From the NCBI RefSeq assembly GCF_900142175.1, contig NZ_FQZX01000002.1:539317-603316 (forward strand): 64,000 bases of DNA, given 5' to 3'. Numbering within the stretch: position 1 is the stretch's first letter; each line of letters begins with the position of its first letter. A program made the position numbers and the translations under genes. Of the stretch, positions 36,326 through 44,866 are shown in pieces. Source of the stretch: Maribacter aquivivus. GTDB taxonomy: Bacteria > Bacteroidota > Bacteroidia > Flavobacteriales > Flavobacteriaceae. The notes under the pieces are model-generated. The model was not told where the DNA came from and did not search any database. It worked only from the letters and a program-made list of their open reading frames with translations.

Positions 36326-37183
36326 CTATACCGCTTTTAAACTCAAATCTAAATTATAAACCGAATGTGTTAATGCACCCGAAGAAATATAATCTACACC
36401 GCATTCTGCATAATCCCTAATCGTTTTTTCATTAATACCGCCCGAAGATTCTGTTAAACAGGTATTACCTATTAATTTTACAGCCTTGCGTGTATCTTCA
36501 TAATTGAAATTATCAATCAATATTCTATACACACCTTCTGTCTCTAAAATTTCTTTGATTTCGTCTAAGTTTCTTGCCTCTACAATAATCTTTAAATCAC
36601 GACCCGTTTCTTTTAAGTAGTTTTTAGTCTTGTTGATTGCTTTTGTAATTCCGCCAGCAAAATCAATATGGTTATCCTTTAGCATAATCATATCGTACAA
36701 TGCGAATCTGTGATTTTCTCCACCACCAATTTTTACCGCCCATTTCTCTAGCGCACGAATACCTGGTGTTGTTTTTCTGGTATCTAGAATTTTTGTACCG
36801 GTACCTTTCAAAAGATTTACGAACATATGGGTCTTGGTAGCAATGGCACTCATTCTTTGCATTGCATTCAATACCAAACGCTCAGCTTTTAATATGCTTT
36901 GTGAACTGCCTTCTACATAAAACACGATATCACCGTGACTTACAGGCGTACCATCTTTTATCAGCACTTCTATCTTTAAATTAGGATCAACAAAATAAAA
37001 TACGAGTTCTGCAAAATCTACTCCGGCAATGATTCCTTCATCTTTTACTAATAATTTTGCTTTACCTGTAGCAGTATCAGGAATGCATGCCAACGAACTA
37101 TGATCACCATCACCAACATCTTCACGAATGGCATTTGCTATGATTAATGTAATCTCTTCTTTAAATTGTTCTTCTGAAATCAT
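36326..37183 (-). CDS. nadC: Nicotinate-nucleotide pyrophosphorylase (carboxylating)
   Basis: A 285-residue NadC (quinolinate phosphoribosyltransferase), the normal length. It makes nicotinate mononucleotide from quinolinate and PRPP in NAD synthesis. Seen: DVGDGDHSS near the N-terminus, AERLVLNAMQRMSAIAT, ILDTRKTTPGIRALEKWAV near residue 137, MLKDNHIDFAGGI and the phosphate-binding LTESSGGINEKTI near 240. It leads the operon with yihY, DUF2147 and priA and is divergent from rlmH. The nadA and nadB genes are not in the window. Confidence 0.97.
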   Translation of the reverse strand: MISEEQFKEEITLIIANAIREDVGDGDHSSLACIPDTATGKAKLLVKDEGIIAGVDFAELVFYFVDPNLKIEVLIKDGTPVSHGDIVFYVEGSSQSILKAERLVLNAMQRMSAIATKTHMFVNLLKGTGTKILDTRKTTPGIRALEKWAVKIGGGENHRFALYDMIMLKDNHIDFAGGITKAINKTKNYLKETGRDLKIIVEARNLDEIKEILETEGVYRILIDNFNYEDTRKAVKLIGNTCLTESSGGINEKTIRDYAECGVDYISSGALTHSVYNLDLSLKAV

Positions 37184-37236
37184 ATGTATTAAATCTATTG
37201 TATTGCTAATTTACAAATCCATTTGCGAAATTGATT

Positions 37237-37244
37237 TACTTTTG
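37237..37244 (+). promoter_or_regulatory. Putative -7 element of rlmH
   Basis: TACTTTTG matches TAnnTTTG but ends only four bases before the ATG at 37249; the transcript would have little or no leader. Confidence 0.4.
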
Positions 37245-37248
37245 ACAT

Positions 37249-37722
37249 ATGACTATAAAACTTTTAGCTATTGGCAAAACAGATAGCTCTCAACTACAAG
37301 AACTCATTGAGGTATATCAAAAGCGATTACAGCATTACATCAATTTTGAAATTGAACTAATACCTGATTTAAAAAAGACCAAAAACTTATCTGAAGACCA
37401 GCAGAAAGATAAAGAAGGCGAACTTATTCTTAAGAGACTAGCACCTACAGATGTTTTAATTCTTTTCGATGAAAAAGGAAAACAGTATACGTCTGTTGAA
37501 TTTTCTACCTTTTTACAAAAGAAAATGAATTCGGGTATAAAACAGTTAGTTTTTTTAATTGGAGGACCTTACGGATTTAGTAATGAAATCTATTCAAAAG
37601 CATCTGGAAAAATAAGTTTATCGAAAATGACCTTTTCTCATCAAATGGTACGCTTATTTATAACTGAGCAAATTTATAGAGCATATACTATTTTAAAAAA
37701 CGAACCCTATCACCATCAATAA
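37249..37722 (+). CDS. rlmH: 23S rRNA pseudouridine-1915 N3-methyltransferase
   Basis: A 157-residue RlmH (YbeA) of the SPOUT class, acting on m3-pseudouridine 1915 of 23S rRNA in whole ribosomes. Seen: the N-terminal IKLLAIGKTDSSQLQELIEV, LILFDEKGKQYTSVEFS near residue 71, the SAM-binding knot FLIGGPYGFSNEIYSKA and the C-terminal MTFSHQMVRLFITEQIYRA ending in EPYHH, all diagnostic. The length equals the family. It is divergent from nadC and convergent with the PilJ-type gene; no clear terminator is seen after it. Confidence 0.97.
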   Translation: MTIKLLAIGKTDSSQLQELIEVYQKRLQHYINFEIELIPDLKKTKNLSEDQQKDKEGELILKRLAPTDVLILFDEKGKQYTSVEFSTFLQKKMNSGIKQLVFLIGGPYGFSNEIYSKASGKISLSKMTFSHQMVRLFITEQIYRAYTILKNEPYHHQ

Positions 37723-37751
37723 TTTAATGAAATAAGGAGTCATAAAATACG

Positions 37752-38570
37752 CTATGCCTGTTTCTCAAGTGATTTTACCATATTCTCTGAAACACCTTCT
37801 AGATCAGTAAGTTCTTCCATTAAAAAAGAGATGAGCTCTTCTTTATGCTCTACATTTTTTTCAATCTTAAGCACATGGTTGTAGTTCTTTATATTTTTCA
37901 TGTGAGAATTAAAAGCATGTGTTTGATGCCATGCAATCTCTTTTAATTTCTGATTTTGAATCGCCATCTTTTTTATAGAAGGATTAATAAAAAAGAAAAT
38001 CTCGATTATTAAAATCAATAAAGAAAACACTGCAAGTTCTAATTCTATGACCATTAACGTTTCAACATCTTCTTCTGAAGCCTTTTGCAATTGCCCCACA
38101 ATGGTATCCATAATTATTAAAAACTGATCTGATGCAGCTGATAGCTTCTCTAAATCAATAGATTTTAATTGATTAAAATCATTAGTTGTTTCTAAAATAA
38201 AATTTAGATATGGTTGTAATCGATCAAAGTTTTTTTGAATTTCGACATTATCTAATTTTGGTATTCCTGTCGCATCATTACCTTTTTGCAACGAAATATT
38301 TGAATTAGAAAATTTATTCATCGCCAATCGTAATTTCCCATAATCACAAGTGCCATACCTGCATTCATAAACACTTTTTACAATGGACTGAGACAGCATT
38401 CTTTGCCTACCCGCCACATTAATTCTTAATGCATCTTGTCTCTGTCTAGCTAAGGAAAATTGTATTATAGACTGTATTACAATCGTCAATACAATTACAG
38501 TAAAAACCAGCAGGTAATAGTTATTGAAACTTTTACCAGATTTTAATTTCGATAAAATCTTTTTCCACAT
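37752..38570 (-). CDS. PilJ-type sensor with a truncated histidine-kinase-like C-terminus
   Basis: A 272-residue membrane protein. TM1 (about 18-40) is followed by a periplasmic helical domain starting RINVAGRQRMLSQSIVKSV, the PilJ/NarX-type N-terminal motif, with Cys pairs in ECRYGTCDYG. TM2 lies at about 172-195. The cytoplasmic part (about 200-272) has EIAWHQTHAFNSHMKNIKN, which looks like the H-box region of Bacteroidota kinases (usually IAWxQSHxxRxPLxxI) but lacks the conserved R-x-P. It then ends after a helical hairpin with no ATPase (HATPase_c) domain. So it may be a phosphotransfer or signalling stub rather than an active kinase. Single gene, no adjacent regulator. Confidence 0.75.
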   Translation of the reverse strand: MWKKILSKLKSGKSFNNYYLLVFTVIVLTIVIQSIIQFSLARQRQDALRINVAGRQRMLSQSIVKSVYECRYGTCDYGKLRLAMNKFSNSNISLQKGNDATGIPKLDNVEIQKNFDRLQPYLNFILETTNDFNQLKSIDLEKLSAASDQFLIIMDTIVGQLQKASEEDVETLMVIELELAVFSLLILIIEIFFFINPSIKKMAIQNQKLKEIAWHQTHAFNSHMKNIKNYNHVLKIEKNVEHKEELISFLMEELTDLEGVSENMVKSLEKQA

Positions 38571-38660
38571 AATTAAAGGTATTTCCTACAAAACATAATT
38601 GTACCATTACCATAACCTTGTAGAACTAAAAATGTTGTAATAAATAGTACAAAATTGGTC

Positions 38661-38691
38661 AAAAAAAAAGCACAAGTTTCTCAACTTGCAC
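38661..38691 (-). terminator. Terminator of the serB-serA fusion gene
   Basis: As minus-strand RNA, GUGCAAGUU (38691-38683) pairs with AACUUGUGC (38678-38670), two G-U wobbles, GAGA loop, followed by nine U (38669-38661). Confidence 0.85.
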
Positions 38692-38743
38692 TTTAGATAT
38701 AAAAGGATTTTACACCTATTGATTTTGACAGCCTCTACAAGAC

Positions 38744-40636
38744 CTAGTATAGTACTCTAAATTTGATAGTATTTTCAACTTTTCTCAAAGCCTTAATGAC
38801 ATCTTTATTATACTCTTTATCTAAATCTGTAATTACATAACCTACTTCATTATCAGTAGACAAATATTGGCTATTGATATTTAACTCATATTCAGCTAAT
38901 ACCTTATTGATTTTAGCCATAATACCAGGTACATTCTTATGTATATGCAAGAATCTGTGAGATTTATTCTGTTTTGGCAAACGAATGTTCGGGAAATTAA
39001 CAGCATCAACTGTGTTACCAGAATTGATGTAATCCATTATTTTATTAGGAACGAAATCTGCAATATCGCGCTGCGCCTCTTCTGTACTACCACCAACATG
39101 CGGAGTCAAAATTACATTGGCAAAGCCTTGTAATTTTGTATGAAAATCTCCATTACTAGCAGGCTCATCTGGATAAACATCTACTGCCGCACCACCAATA
39201 TGACCATCTTTCAATCCTTCAGCAAGGGCATCGATGTCAACTACAAAACCTCTAGAAAGATTTATTAACATAGCACCTTTCTTCATTTGCTTTATTTCAC
39301 GCTCACCAATAAAGTTTTTGTTCGCTTTATTATCATCTATATGTAACGTAACTACATCAGAAACATTTAATAAATCTTCTAGCGTATTGCATTTTACCGC
39401 ATTACCTAAAGCTAATTTATCATCTACATCATAGTAATACACACGCATACCCATGGCTTCTGCTAAAACTGATAATTGCTTACCAATGTTACCATAACCT
39501 ACAATACCCAAGTTTTTACCACGAACTTCTCTTGATCCAGCAGCTGTTTTTTGCCATTGACCATCATGAATTTCCCTACTACGATCAAATACACTACGCA
39601 TTAACATAATAATCTCACCTATAGCCAACTCTACTACAGACCTTGTATTACTGTAAGGGGCATTAAAAACTACAACTCCTTTCTTCTTGGCAGTCTCTAA
39701 ATCTATTTGGGTAGTACCAATACAAAAAGCACCTACTACCAATAATTTATCGGCAGCATCTAAAATAGTTTGGGTAACCTGTGTTTTAGAGCGGATACCA
39801 AGCACGTGTACGCCCTTGATTTTTTCTAGCAGCTCTTCTTCAGACAAGCTATGTTTAATCAATTCAACGGAAAAACCGTCTTCTGATAAATTATCAAATG
39901 CAGCTGTGTGCACATTTTCTAATAATAGAACCTTAATTCTATTCTTTGGGTACGAGATATTTCTTGGCAACTTGTTCACAAATAAAAATTCATCTAAACT
40001 TGGTGTAACATAATCCGCATTACTAGCGGCTTTTTCTCTATGCACGTTTTCGGTATATGCAAAAAACTTATGTGCTATACCTGCTTCGCGCATTACATAA
40101 TCACTGTAACCATCTCCTATCACTTGAACTTCCCCGTCCAAATTCATTTGCTTCAAGCAATCAATTTTGCCGTTATGCTGAGATAGCACATTCTTTTCAT
40201 CGAAACCGATGATATTCCCTTCTTCGTCGAATTTAAACGTATTTGCATACACTCGATCAGATGGTATATTATATTCTTTTACAATAGGATCAATAAACTC
40301 TTTAAAGCCACAGGATATTACATAAATATCATCTGCATACTTTTCAAAAAAATCTTTATTCGCAGCTATAGACTTAGATATTTTATTTCTAAGATTATCA
40401 ACCAAACCGTCTAAATCTTCCTTTTTGGCATGTAATAACTTAATTCGACGCTCTAAAGACTCCGTAAACGAAATATCGCCATCTATTCCTAAATTGGTGA
40501 TTTTCTGTATTTCTTTAATAACCTCGTCTTTGTTAGATCTTCCCTCTAAAGTCATTTCAGCAAGAACATCTAATGCTTCTACCCTAGTCAACGTACTATC
40601 GAAATCAAAAACGTATTTTCTACTAACTTCTACCAT
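38744..40636 (-). CDS. Phosphoserine phosphatase / D-3-phosphoglycerate dehydrogenase fusion
   Basis: A 630-residue two-enzyme protein. Residues about 5-215 form a HAD phosphatase of SerB type: nucleophile in YVFDFDSTLTRVEALDVLAE, Ser in YVISCGFKEF, and VIGDGYSDYVMREAGI as motif IV. Residues about 235-550 are a SerA dehydrogenase with GIRSKTQVT, NAD loop LGIVGYGNIGKQL, NLSRGFVVD and the catalytic His in LTPHVGGSTEEAQ. The last 75 residues form an ACT domain (FLHIHKNVPGIMAKINKVLA), which normally senses serine. So the first and third steps of serine synthesis are in one chain; the transaminase SerC, the middle step, is not in the window. Has its own terminator. Confidence 0.93.
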   Translation of the reverse strand: MVEVSRKYVFDFDSTLTRVEALDVLAEMTLEGRSNKDEVIKEIQKITNLGIDGDISFTESLERRIKLLHAKKEDLDGLVDNLRNKISKSIAANKDFFEKYADDIYVISCGFKEFIDPIVKEYNIPSDRVYANTFKFDEEGNIIGFDEKNVLSQHNGKIDCLKQMNLDGEVQVIGDGYSDYVMREAGIAHKFFAYTENVHREKAASNADYVTPSLDEFLFVNKLPRNISYPKNRIKVLLLENVHTAAFDNLSEDGFSVELIKHSLSEEELLEKIKGVHVLGIRSKTQVTQTILDAADKLLVVGAFCIGTTQIDLETAKKKGVVVFNAPYSNTRSVVELAIGEIIMLMRSVFDRSREIHDGQWQKTAAGSREVRGKNLGIVGYGNIGKQLSVLAEAMGMRVYYYDVDDKLALGNAVKCNTLEDLLNVSDVVTLHIDDNKANKNFIGEREIKQMKKGAMLINLSRGFVVDIDALAEGLKDGHIGGAAVDVYPDEPASNGDFHTKLQGFANVILTPHVGGSTEEAQRDIADFVPNKIMDYINSGNTVDAVNFPNIRLPKQNKSHRFLHIHKNVPGIMAKINKVLAEYELNINSQYLSTDNEVGYVITDLDKEYNKDVIKALRKVENTIKFRVLY

Positions 40637-40776
40637 TATTCTCTTTTGGTTGGATAAGAATTTTTGTTATTAAAATAAGAAGCAAAAGTAAAAATTTAAT
40701 TTATCCTGATAAATGATATCCTGTAAATAAAACAAAAAGGTTATGTTATGGTGCAAATTGACAAAATGATCATCTT

Positions 40777-41565
40777 TTAATCTAAAAATTGAAGAACTGA
40801 TAATGAGAAGCCTTCAGTCTTATACGTGCTATTATGATCCCCAGGTACTCTTTTTAAACTGCCACTTTTAAATATTTTACTTAATTCTTCTGCATTTCCG
40901 TTATCATTATCCTCATCACCACAAATTACTAATACGTTTATATCTATTTTATTTAATTCGCTTACCGAAGTTACAGGTTGAAATTTTTGCTGCAAATGTA
41001 ATGAGCGTAAATCTGCTTTAATAGATTTTGCATAGTCTACCGCACCTTTGGTTATCTCATTTATATCGCCATCAAAGGCTTTTGCGAACATGATTCTTCT
41101 ATCCCAATCGGCATTTGTAAAATCTATACCCATACCACCTAAAACCGCTTTCTCTATACTATCGTCTTCTGTCAGTAATTTTGCCAAAACAATACTTCCT
41201 CTTGAATAACCTACAGCTTTATACTTGTCTACATCTAAGTGATTCATTAATAATACCACATCTTTTACTTCGGCATTACCTTGATACGCTTCTTCATTTT
41301 GAGGTTTATCTGAATCTCCATTACCGCGTAAATCAGGAATGATCACGCGATAGCCAGCATTTAACAAATCTTTCTTTAAAGCCGTTTTATCCCAAGACTT
41401 TCTAGAATTTATAAATCCGTGTAACAATAGTACCACCTCACCACTACCCTCATCTGTATAAGCGATTTGTACGCCGTCAAATGATTCAAATTTACCTGAT
41501 TGGGAAATAGTTTTTTGAGAGAATATGACCAGCAACAAAAAGAATAAAAAATACCGTGATGACAT
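40777..41565 (-). CDS. Exported alpha/beta hydrolase
   Basis: A 262-residue alpha/beta-hydrolase with an N-terminal signal (YFLFFLLLVIFSQKTISQSG). The oxyanion region VVLLLHGFINSRKSWDK, the nucleophile elbow VGYSRGSIV (Ser near residue 122), the acid Asp in VLVICGDEDNDNG and the His in VPGDHNST complete the triad. It acts in the periplasm on an unknown ester or similar bond. It lies 11 bases after the DUF3307 gene on the same strand and may be co-transcribed with SatD-DUF3307. Confidence 0.85.
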   Translation of the reverse strand: MSSRYFLFFLLLVIFSQKTISQSGKFESFDGVQIAYTDEGSGEVVLLLHGFINSRKSWDKTALKKDLLNAGYRVIIPDLRGNGDSDKPQNEEAYQGNAEVKDVVLLMNHLDVDKYKAVGYSRGSIVLAKLLTEDDSIEKAVLGGMGIDFTNADWDRRIMFAKAFDGDINEITKGAVDYAKSIKADLRSLHLQQKFQPVTSVSELNKIDINVLVICGDEDNDNGNAEELSKIFKSGSLKRVPGDHNSTYKTEGFSLSVLQFLD

Positions 41566-41576
41566 TATGCTTTTAT

Positions 41577-42272
41577 TTAAGAGATATATAGAAGCCCCGC
41601 CAAGATTGCTAACCCAAAACTTACTAAAGTACCTATTAAAATATACTCTGTTAGCTTTCTATTATTGCGCTCTTTAAGATCATTGAATCTAAAAACAGAT
41701 TTCGCAGCTATTAATAAGCCAATAACTTCCCACCTGCCTATTACTATAAATATTAAAACGAATAGTCGTTCTATCATACCAATATACTTACCTGCATTTG
41801 GTAATGATTTGTGATCCGTCTCTATCTGATTAGACATTCCCTCTAAAATCATCCCCATTATAATTGCTGCCGGATAGGTTACAAAAACAATGGCAGTAAC
41901 TAAATACCAGTCTAAATTTTCGAATAAAGATATAGTGTGAGTGTATAGATCTGTGTAAAAAGCACAGCAATATATGACTAGTATATGTAGGATCTGATCA
42001 ATAAAAAACGGAATGCTTTTATTCTTAAATAAATCATTTGAATATAATTTCAATACATCAATGACAAAATGAGCTATGGTTATTATTAGGGCAATTTTCC
42101 AGAGAGACAAATCCCAAAGAAAAAGCATATATAAAGCAAAATGCAATAGCACGTGCAAGTATAGAAACTTAGATTTTATTTTATTCGATTGCTTGTGAAG
42201 TACCCATCTTGTAGGCTGCAAAACAAAATCTCCAATTAAATGAGCCAATACTAGTTTTATAAAAATCAACAT
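41577..42272 (-). CDS. DUF3307 membrane protein
   Basis: A 231-residue protein with about six transmembrane segments. The opening LVLAHLIGDFVLQPTRWVLH is the DUF3307 hallmark, and YLHVLLHFALYMLFL and AHFVIDVLKLY continue it. His and Asp residues placed within helices suggest metal or substrate binding. Function unknown. It starts two bases after the SatD-like gene and so is almost certainly its partner; the same pairing is common in Bacteroidota and, as I recall, in the sat operon of streptococci. Confidence 0.85.
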   Translation of the reverse strand: MLIFIKLVLAHLIGDFVLQPTRWVLHKQSNKIKSKFLYLHVLLHFALYMLFLWDLSLWKIALIITIAHFVIDVLKLYSNDLFKNKSIPFFIDQILHILVIYCCAFYTDLYTHTISLFENLDWYLVTAIVFVTYPAAIIMGMILEGMSNQIETDHKSLPNAGKYIGMIERLFVLIFIVIGRWEVIGLLIAAKSVFRFNDLKERNNRKLTEYILIGTLVSFGLAILAGLLYIS

Positions 42273-42274
42273 AT

Positions 42275-42880
42275 TTATTTACTGGTAATTAATTCTTTGT
42301 AATATGACAATACATCTAAAACCAAATCTAATCTTGCTCTTTTTAAACGCTGACTTACGGCAGACTGTTTAATACCTAATTGTTGTGCAATTTCTTTTTG
42401 TGAATAATGCGGATAGTCTAATGACAATGTTACTATTTCTGCAGAAACTACACTCCAATCATCCATAAAATCTAATGCTAAGCGTAACATTAAATTTAAA
42501 GTTCGATCATATGCTTTTTCTCCTGTTGCAATACTAAGATTTATTTTACTCTCTTTAAGTGTTTCGAAATTACGCCCAGAGCGCTGGTATGCAGGTCCGT
42601 TAGATTCGGTTACTCCTGTACCAATATAGGTTTCTAAACCTATACCAATACCCATTCTTACATCTAAACCTTTTATAGTCTTTAGCATTGCTTTTATACG
42701 AATAGCCGTAAATAATGCATTTTTTTCAGTAACCTTTAACTGAAATTCATCACCACGATATATCTCCCAGTTCATTGGCGAAGCACCAAATTGGTTAAAG
42801 TAATTCTTCAATAAATCGATCCATTGAGCACTAGGATGATTTTCAGAATTAATAATATCTCCGGTAATTATAGCTATCAT
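42275..42880 (-). CDS. SatD-family protein with C-terminal helix-turn-helix
   Basis: A 201-residue SatD-like protein. The N-terminal part (MIAIITGDIINSENHPSAQW, EIYRGDEFQLKV, VRMGIGIG) resembles a nucleotide-cyclase-like fold, as in SatD. The C-terminal 45 residues form a sigma-like helix-turn-helix: YSQKEIAQQLGIKQSAVSQR. So the protein probably senses a nucleotide or small molecule and binds DNA. It is the first gene of a SatD-DUF3307(-hydrolase) run, and direct repeats in its promoter could be its own operator; this is inference. Confidence 0.8.
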   Translation of the reverse strand: MIAIITGDIINSENHPSAQWIDLLKNYFNQFGASPMNWEIYRGDEFQLKVTEKNALFTAIRIKAMLKTIKGLDVRMGIGIGLETYIGTGVTESNGPAYQRSGRNFETLKESKINLSIATGEKAYDRTLNLMLRLALDFMDDWSVVSAEIVTLSLDYPHYSQKEIAQQLGIKQSAVSQRLKRARLDLVLDVLSYYKELITSK

Positions 42881-42884
42881 GGTT

Positions 42885-42929
42885 ATTAGTTAAAACGCTA
42901 ATATATTAAATTATAAGCTAATTAGTTAA
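42885..42929. repeat. Direct repeats upstream of the SatD-like gene
   Basis: ATTAGTTAA occurs at 42885-42893 and again at 42921-42929, 36 bases apart, between the SatD start codon and its likely promoter. CTAATTAG (42918-42925) is also palindromic. Possible operator; in AT-rich DNA chance is not excluded. Confidence 0.4.
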
Positions 42930-42977
42930 TATTTTGTATTATTAGTGCAGTCATTAATACAGATAAATAAAAATTAT

Positions 42978-43430
42978 TTAGAACCAACGCCTTGTTAAGA
43001 TACAATAATCTTTAAAGGAACGCCCAAATTTATCTAAGAGAATTCTTTCTTCTGGAATAATCTGAAAACGGTTCATATAACCCACAAACCCAGCAGCGAT
43101 CAGTGTATTGAAAGCATTTCCTAAAAACACACCTAAAGCTAAAAGTAAAAGAAGCAGCGCTAAATACATAGGGTTTCTAGAAAATTTAAAAATTCCGCCT
43201 ACTACTAAATTAGAAGCTTTATCAGGTTTTGTTGGATCTATAGTTGTATTTGCTCTTTTAAATTGAAACAATGCCAATAAGGCTATTACAATACCAATAC
43301 CAACTAAAATTTTGGCAAACAACATTCTCCCATAAAAATCAAAATAACCCATCGGCAAAAATTCTGCCAATAGATACATCATTAATCCGAAACACAAAAA
43401 CACTAAAGCCGGCGGTACTTTTAACTCCAT
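42978..43430 (-). CDS. Isoprenylcysteine carboxyl methyltransferase-like membrane protein
   Basis: A 150-residue protein with about four transmembrane segments and the family signature near the C-terminus: FKFSRNPMYLALLLLLLA, then RFQIIPEERILLDKFG followed by the YxxY-like FKDYC. This is the ICMT/PEMT fold, which methylates lipidic or small substrates with SAM within the membrane. In bacteria the substrate is usually unknown. It lies 97 bases downstream of nothing obvious on its strand and is divergent from rdgB, so it is probably monocistronic. Confidence 0.85.
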   Translation of the reverse strand: MELKVPPALVFLCFGLMMYLLAEFLPMGYFDFYGRMLFAKILVGIGIVIALLALFQFKRANTTIDPTKPDKASNLVVGGIFKFSRNPMYLALLLLLLALGVFLGNAFNTLIAAGFVGYMNRFQIIPEERILLDKFGRSFKDYCILTRRWF

Positions 43431-43489
43431 TTTATAAAATTACTACTTTTGCTGATGTAAATTGACAAACTAGATTTCAAAATGTTCCC

Positions 43490-44074
43490 ATGAAGCTTGT
43501 ATTCGCCACGCACAACCCAAACAAATTAAAAGAAATTCAGCAACTGGTACCATCATATATTGAACTAGTTAGTTTAGATATGATTGGATGTATGACCGAT
43601 ATACCCGAAACTGCCACCACCCTAGAGGGCAATGCTAGAATAAAAGCAGATTTTATAACAAATACGTATCAACTACCTTGCTTTGCAGATGACACAGGCC
43701 TCATTGTAGATTCTCTCAATGGTGAACCAGGCGTATATTCGGCAAGATATGCAGGTGCCGAAAATGATTCAAACGCTAATATGGACAAACTATTAGCTAA
43801 CTTAAGTGATAAACAGAATAGAAATGCTTACTTCAATACTGTAATTGCCTTAAACTTAAACGGTAAAACCCATATATTTGACGGAAGCATACACGGCGAA
43901 ATTATAGAAACAAAAAAGGGAGATAACGGATTTGGTTATGATCCTATCTTTCAACCAAAAGGTTATAAAAAAACTTTTGCGCAATTGCCCTTATCCATTA
44001 AAAACAAAATAAGCCATAGAGCTCTAGCATTTAAAAAATTGATTACCTATTTAAATAGTACTCATGATAAATAA
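43490..44074 (+). CDS. rdgB: Non-canonical purine NTP pyrophosphatase (RdgB/HAM1)
   Basis: A 194-residue Ham1-fold enzyme that hydrolyses ITP, dITP and XTP to monophosphates and keeps them out of DNA and RNA. Seen: [15 protein letters not shown] at the N-terminus, [19 protein letters not shown] near residue 64 with the metal-binding acidic pair, [13 protein letters not shown] near 147 and [14 protein letters not shown] at the C-terminus. All family motifs are intact. It overlaps the DUF4337 gene by 11 bases. Confidence 0.96.
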   Translation: MKLVFATHNPNKLKEIQQLVPSYIELVSLDMIGCMTDIPETATTLEGNARIKADFITNTYQLPCFADDTGLIVDSLNGEPGVYSARYAGAENDSNANMDKLLANLSDKQNRNAYFNTVIALNLNGKTHIFDGSIHGEIIETKKGDNGFGYDPIFQPKGYKKTFAQLPLSIKNKISHRALAFKKLITYLNSTHDK

Positions 44075-44708
44075 AAAAGACAACGGTGAAACTGTAGTAG
44101 TATCAGTAGCATCAGAACGAGCAGAAGCTATTGGCGGTGTACTAATAGCTTTATTTGCCGCGCTTATGGCAATATCACAAATGGTGAATGGCGAATTAGA
44201 AGAAGAAATGATGATTGCCCACAACAATGTAGTGAGCTATTCTAGCTGGTACCAGTCTAAAAGTATTAAAGAAAGCTTGAAAGAAAGTGAACTAGATTAT
44301 TTAAGTACTTTAATTGAAAGCGGTATTGTAAAGGAAGAAAACAGACCGGTAATAGAACAAAGAATAGCTATTGTAAAAGATAAAATAGTAAAGTACGAAT
44401 CAGAAAAAACAGAAATCTTACTAGGGTCTGAGCATGTAGGTAAAGAAAACTGGGTTCAAGACATAGAGGGGGAAATGGGAATTATTACCGGAGTTAAACA
44501 ATGGGAAAAATTGACCCGAACCTATGATTACGCGACCAAAAAATTTGACTATGCATTACTATTTTTTCAAATATGTATTGTACTTGGCGCCGTTTGTATC
44601 ATTATTTATGACAGCCCAGTGCTACAAAAAGGGCTAATTGTGCTTATGATTATCTTTGGAATTTCGGGTACATTCCTATCTATATATGGCTATACGCTAG
44701 CTCCGTAA
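44064..44708 (+). CDS. DUF4337-like membrane protein
   Basis: A 214-residue membrane protein: one transmembrane segment near residues 20-40 ([20 protein letters not shown]), a long helical charged region to about 160, then two more segments at about 163-183 and 190-210. The [18 protein letters not shown] region ([20 protein letters not shown]) is like that of DUF4337 proteins. Function unknown. It starts inside the end of rdgB, so the two are translationally coupled. Confidence 0.7.
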   Translation: MINKKDNGETVVVSVASERAEAIGGVLIALFAALMAISQMVNGELEEEMMIAHNNVVSYSSWYQSKSIKESLKESELDYLSTLIESGIVKEENRPVIEQRIAIVKDKIVKYESEKTEILLGSEHVGKENWVQDIEGEMGIITGVKQWEKLTRTYDYATKKFDYALLFFQICIVLGAVCIIIYDSPVLQKGLIVLMIIFGISGTFLSIYGYTLAP

Positions 44709-44749
44709 TATTACTTTCTAATAAATTATTCTGATTCAATTATTAGCAG

Positions 44750-44757
44750 TACCTTTG
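44750..44757 (+). promoter_or_regulatory. Putative -7 element of the DEAD-box helicase gene
   Basis: TACCTTTG matches TAnnTTTG and gives a leader of about 105 bases before the ATG. Long leaders are common in cold-regulated DEAD-box helicase genes. Confidence 0.45.
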
Positions 44758-44866
44758 CCGCTTAATTAACGCCGCTGGTATAGCATGTGTTGCCCTGAGT
44801 CTAAATAGGTTATATACGATAATCGCTCTATGCAACATTCATATTTGCGATTTAGTATACATATTT

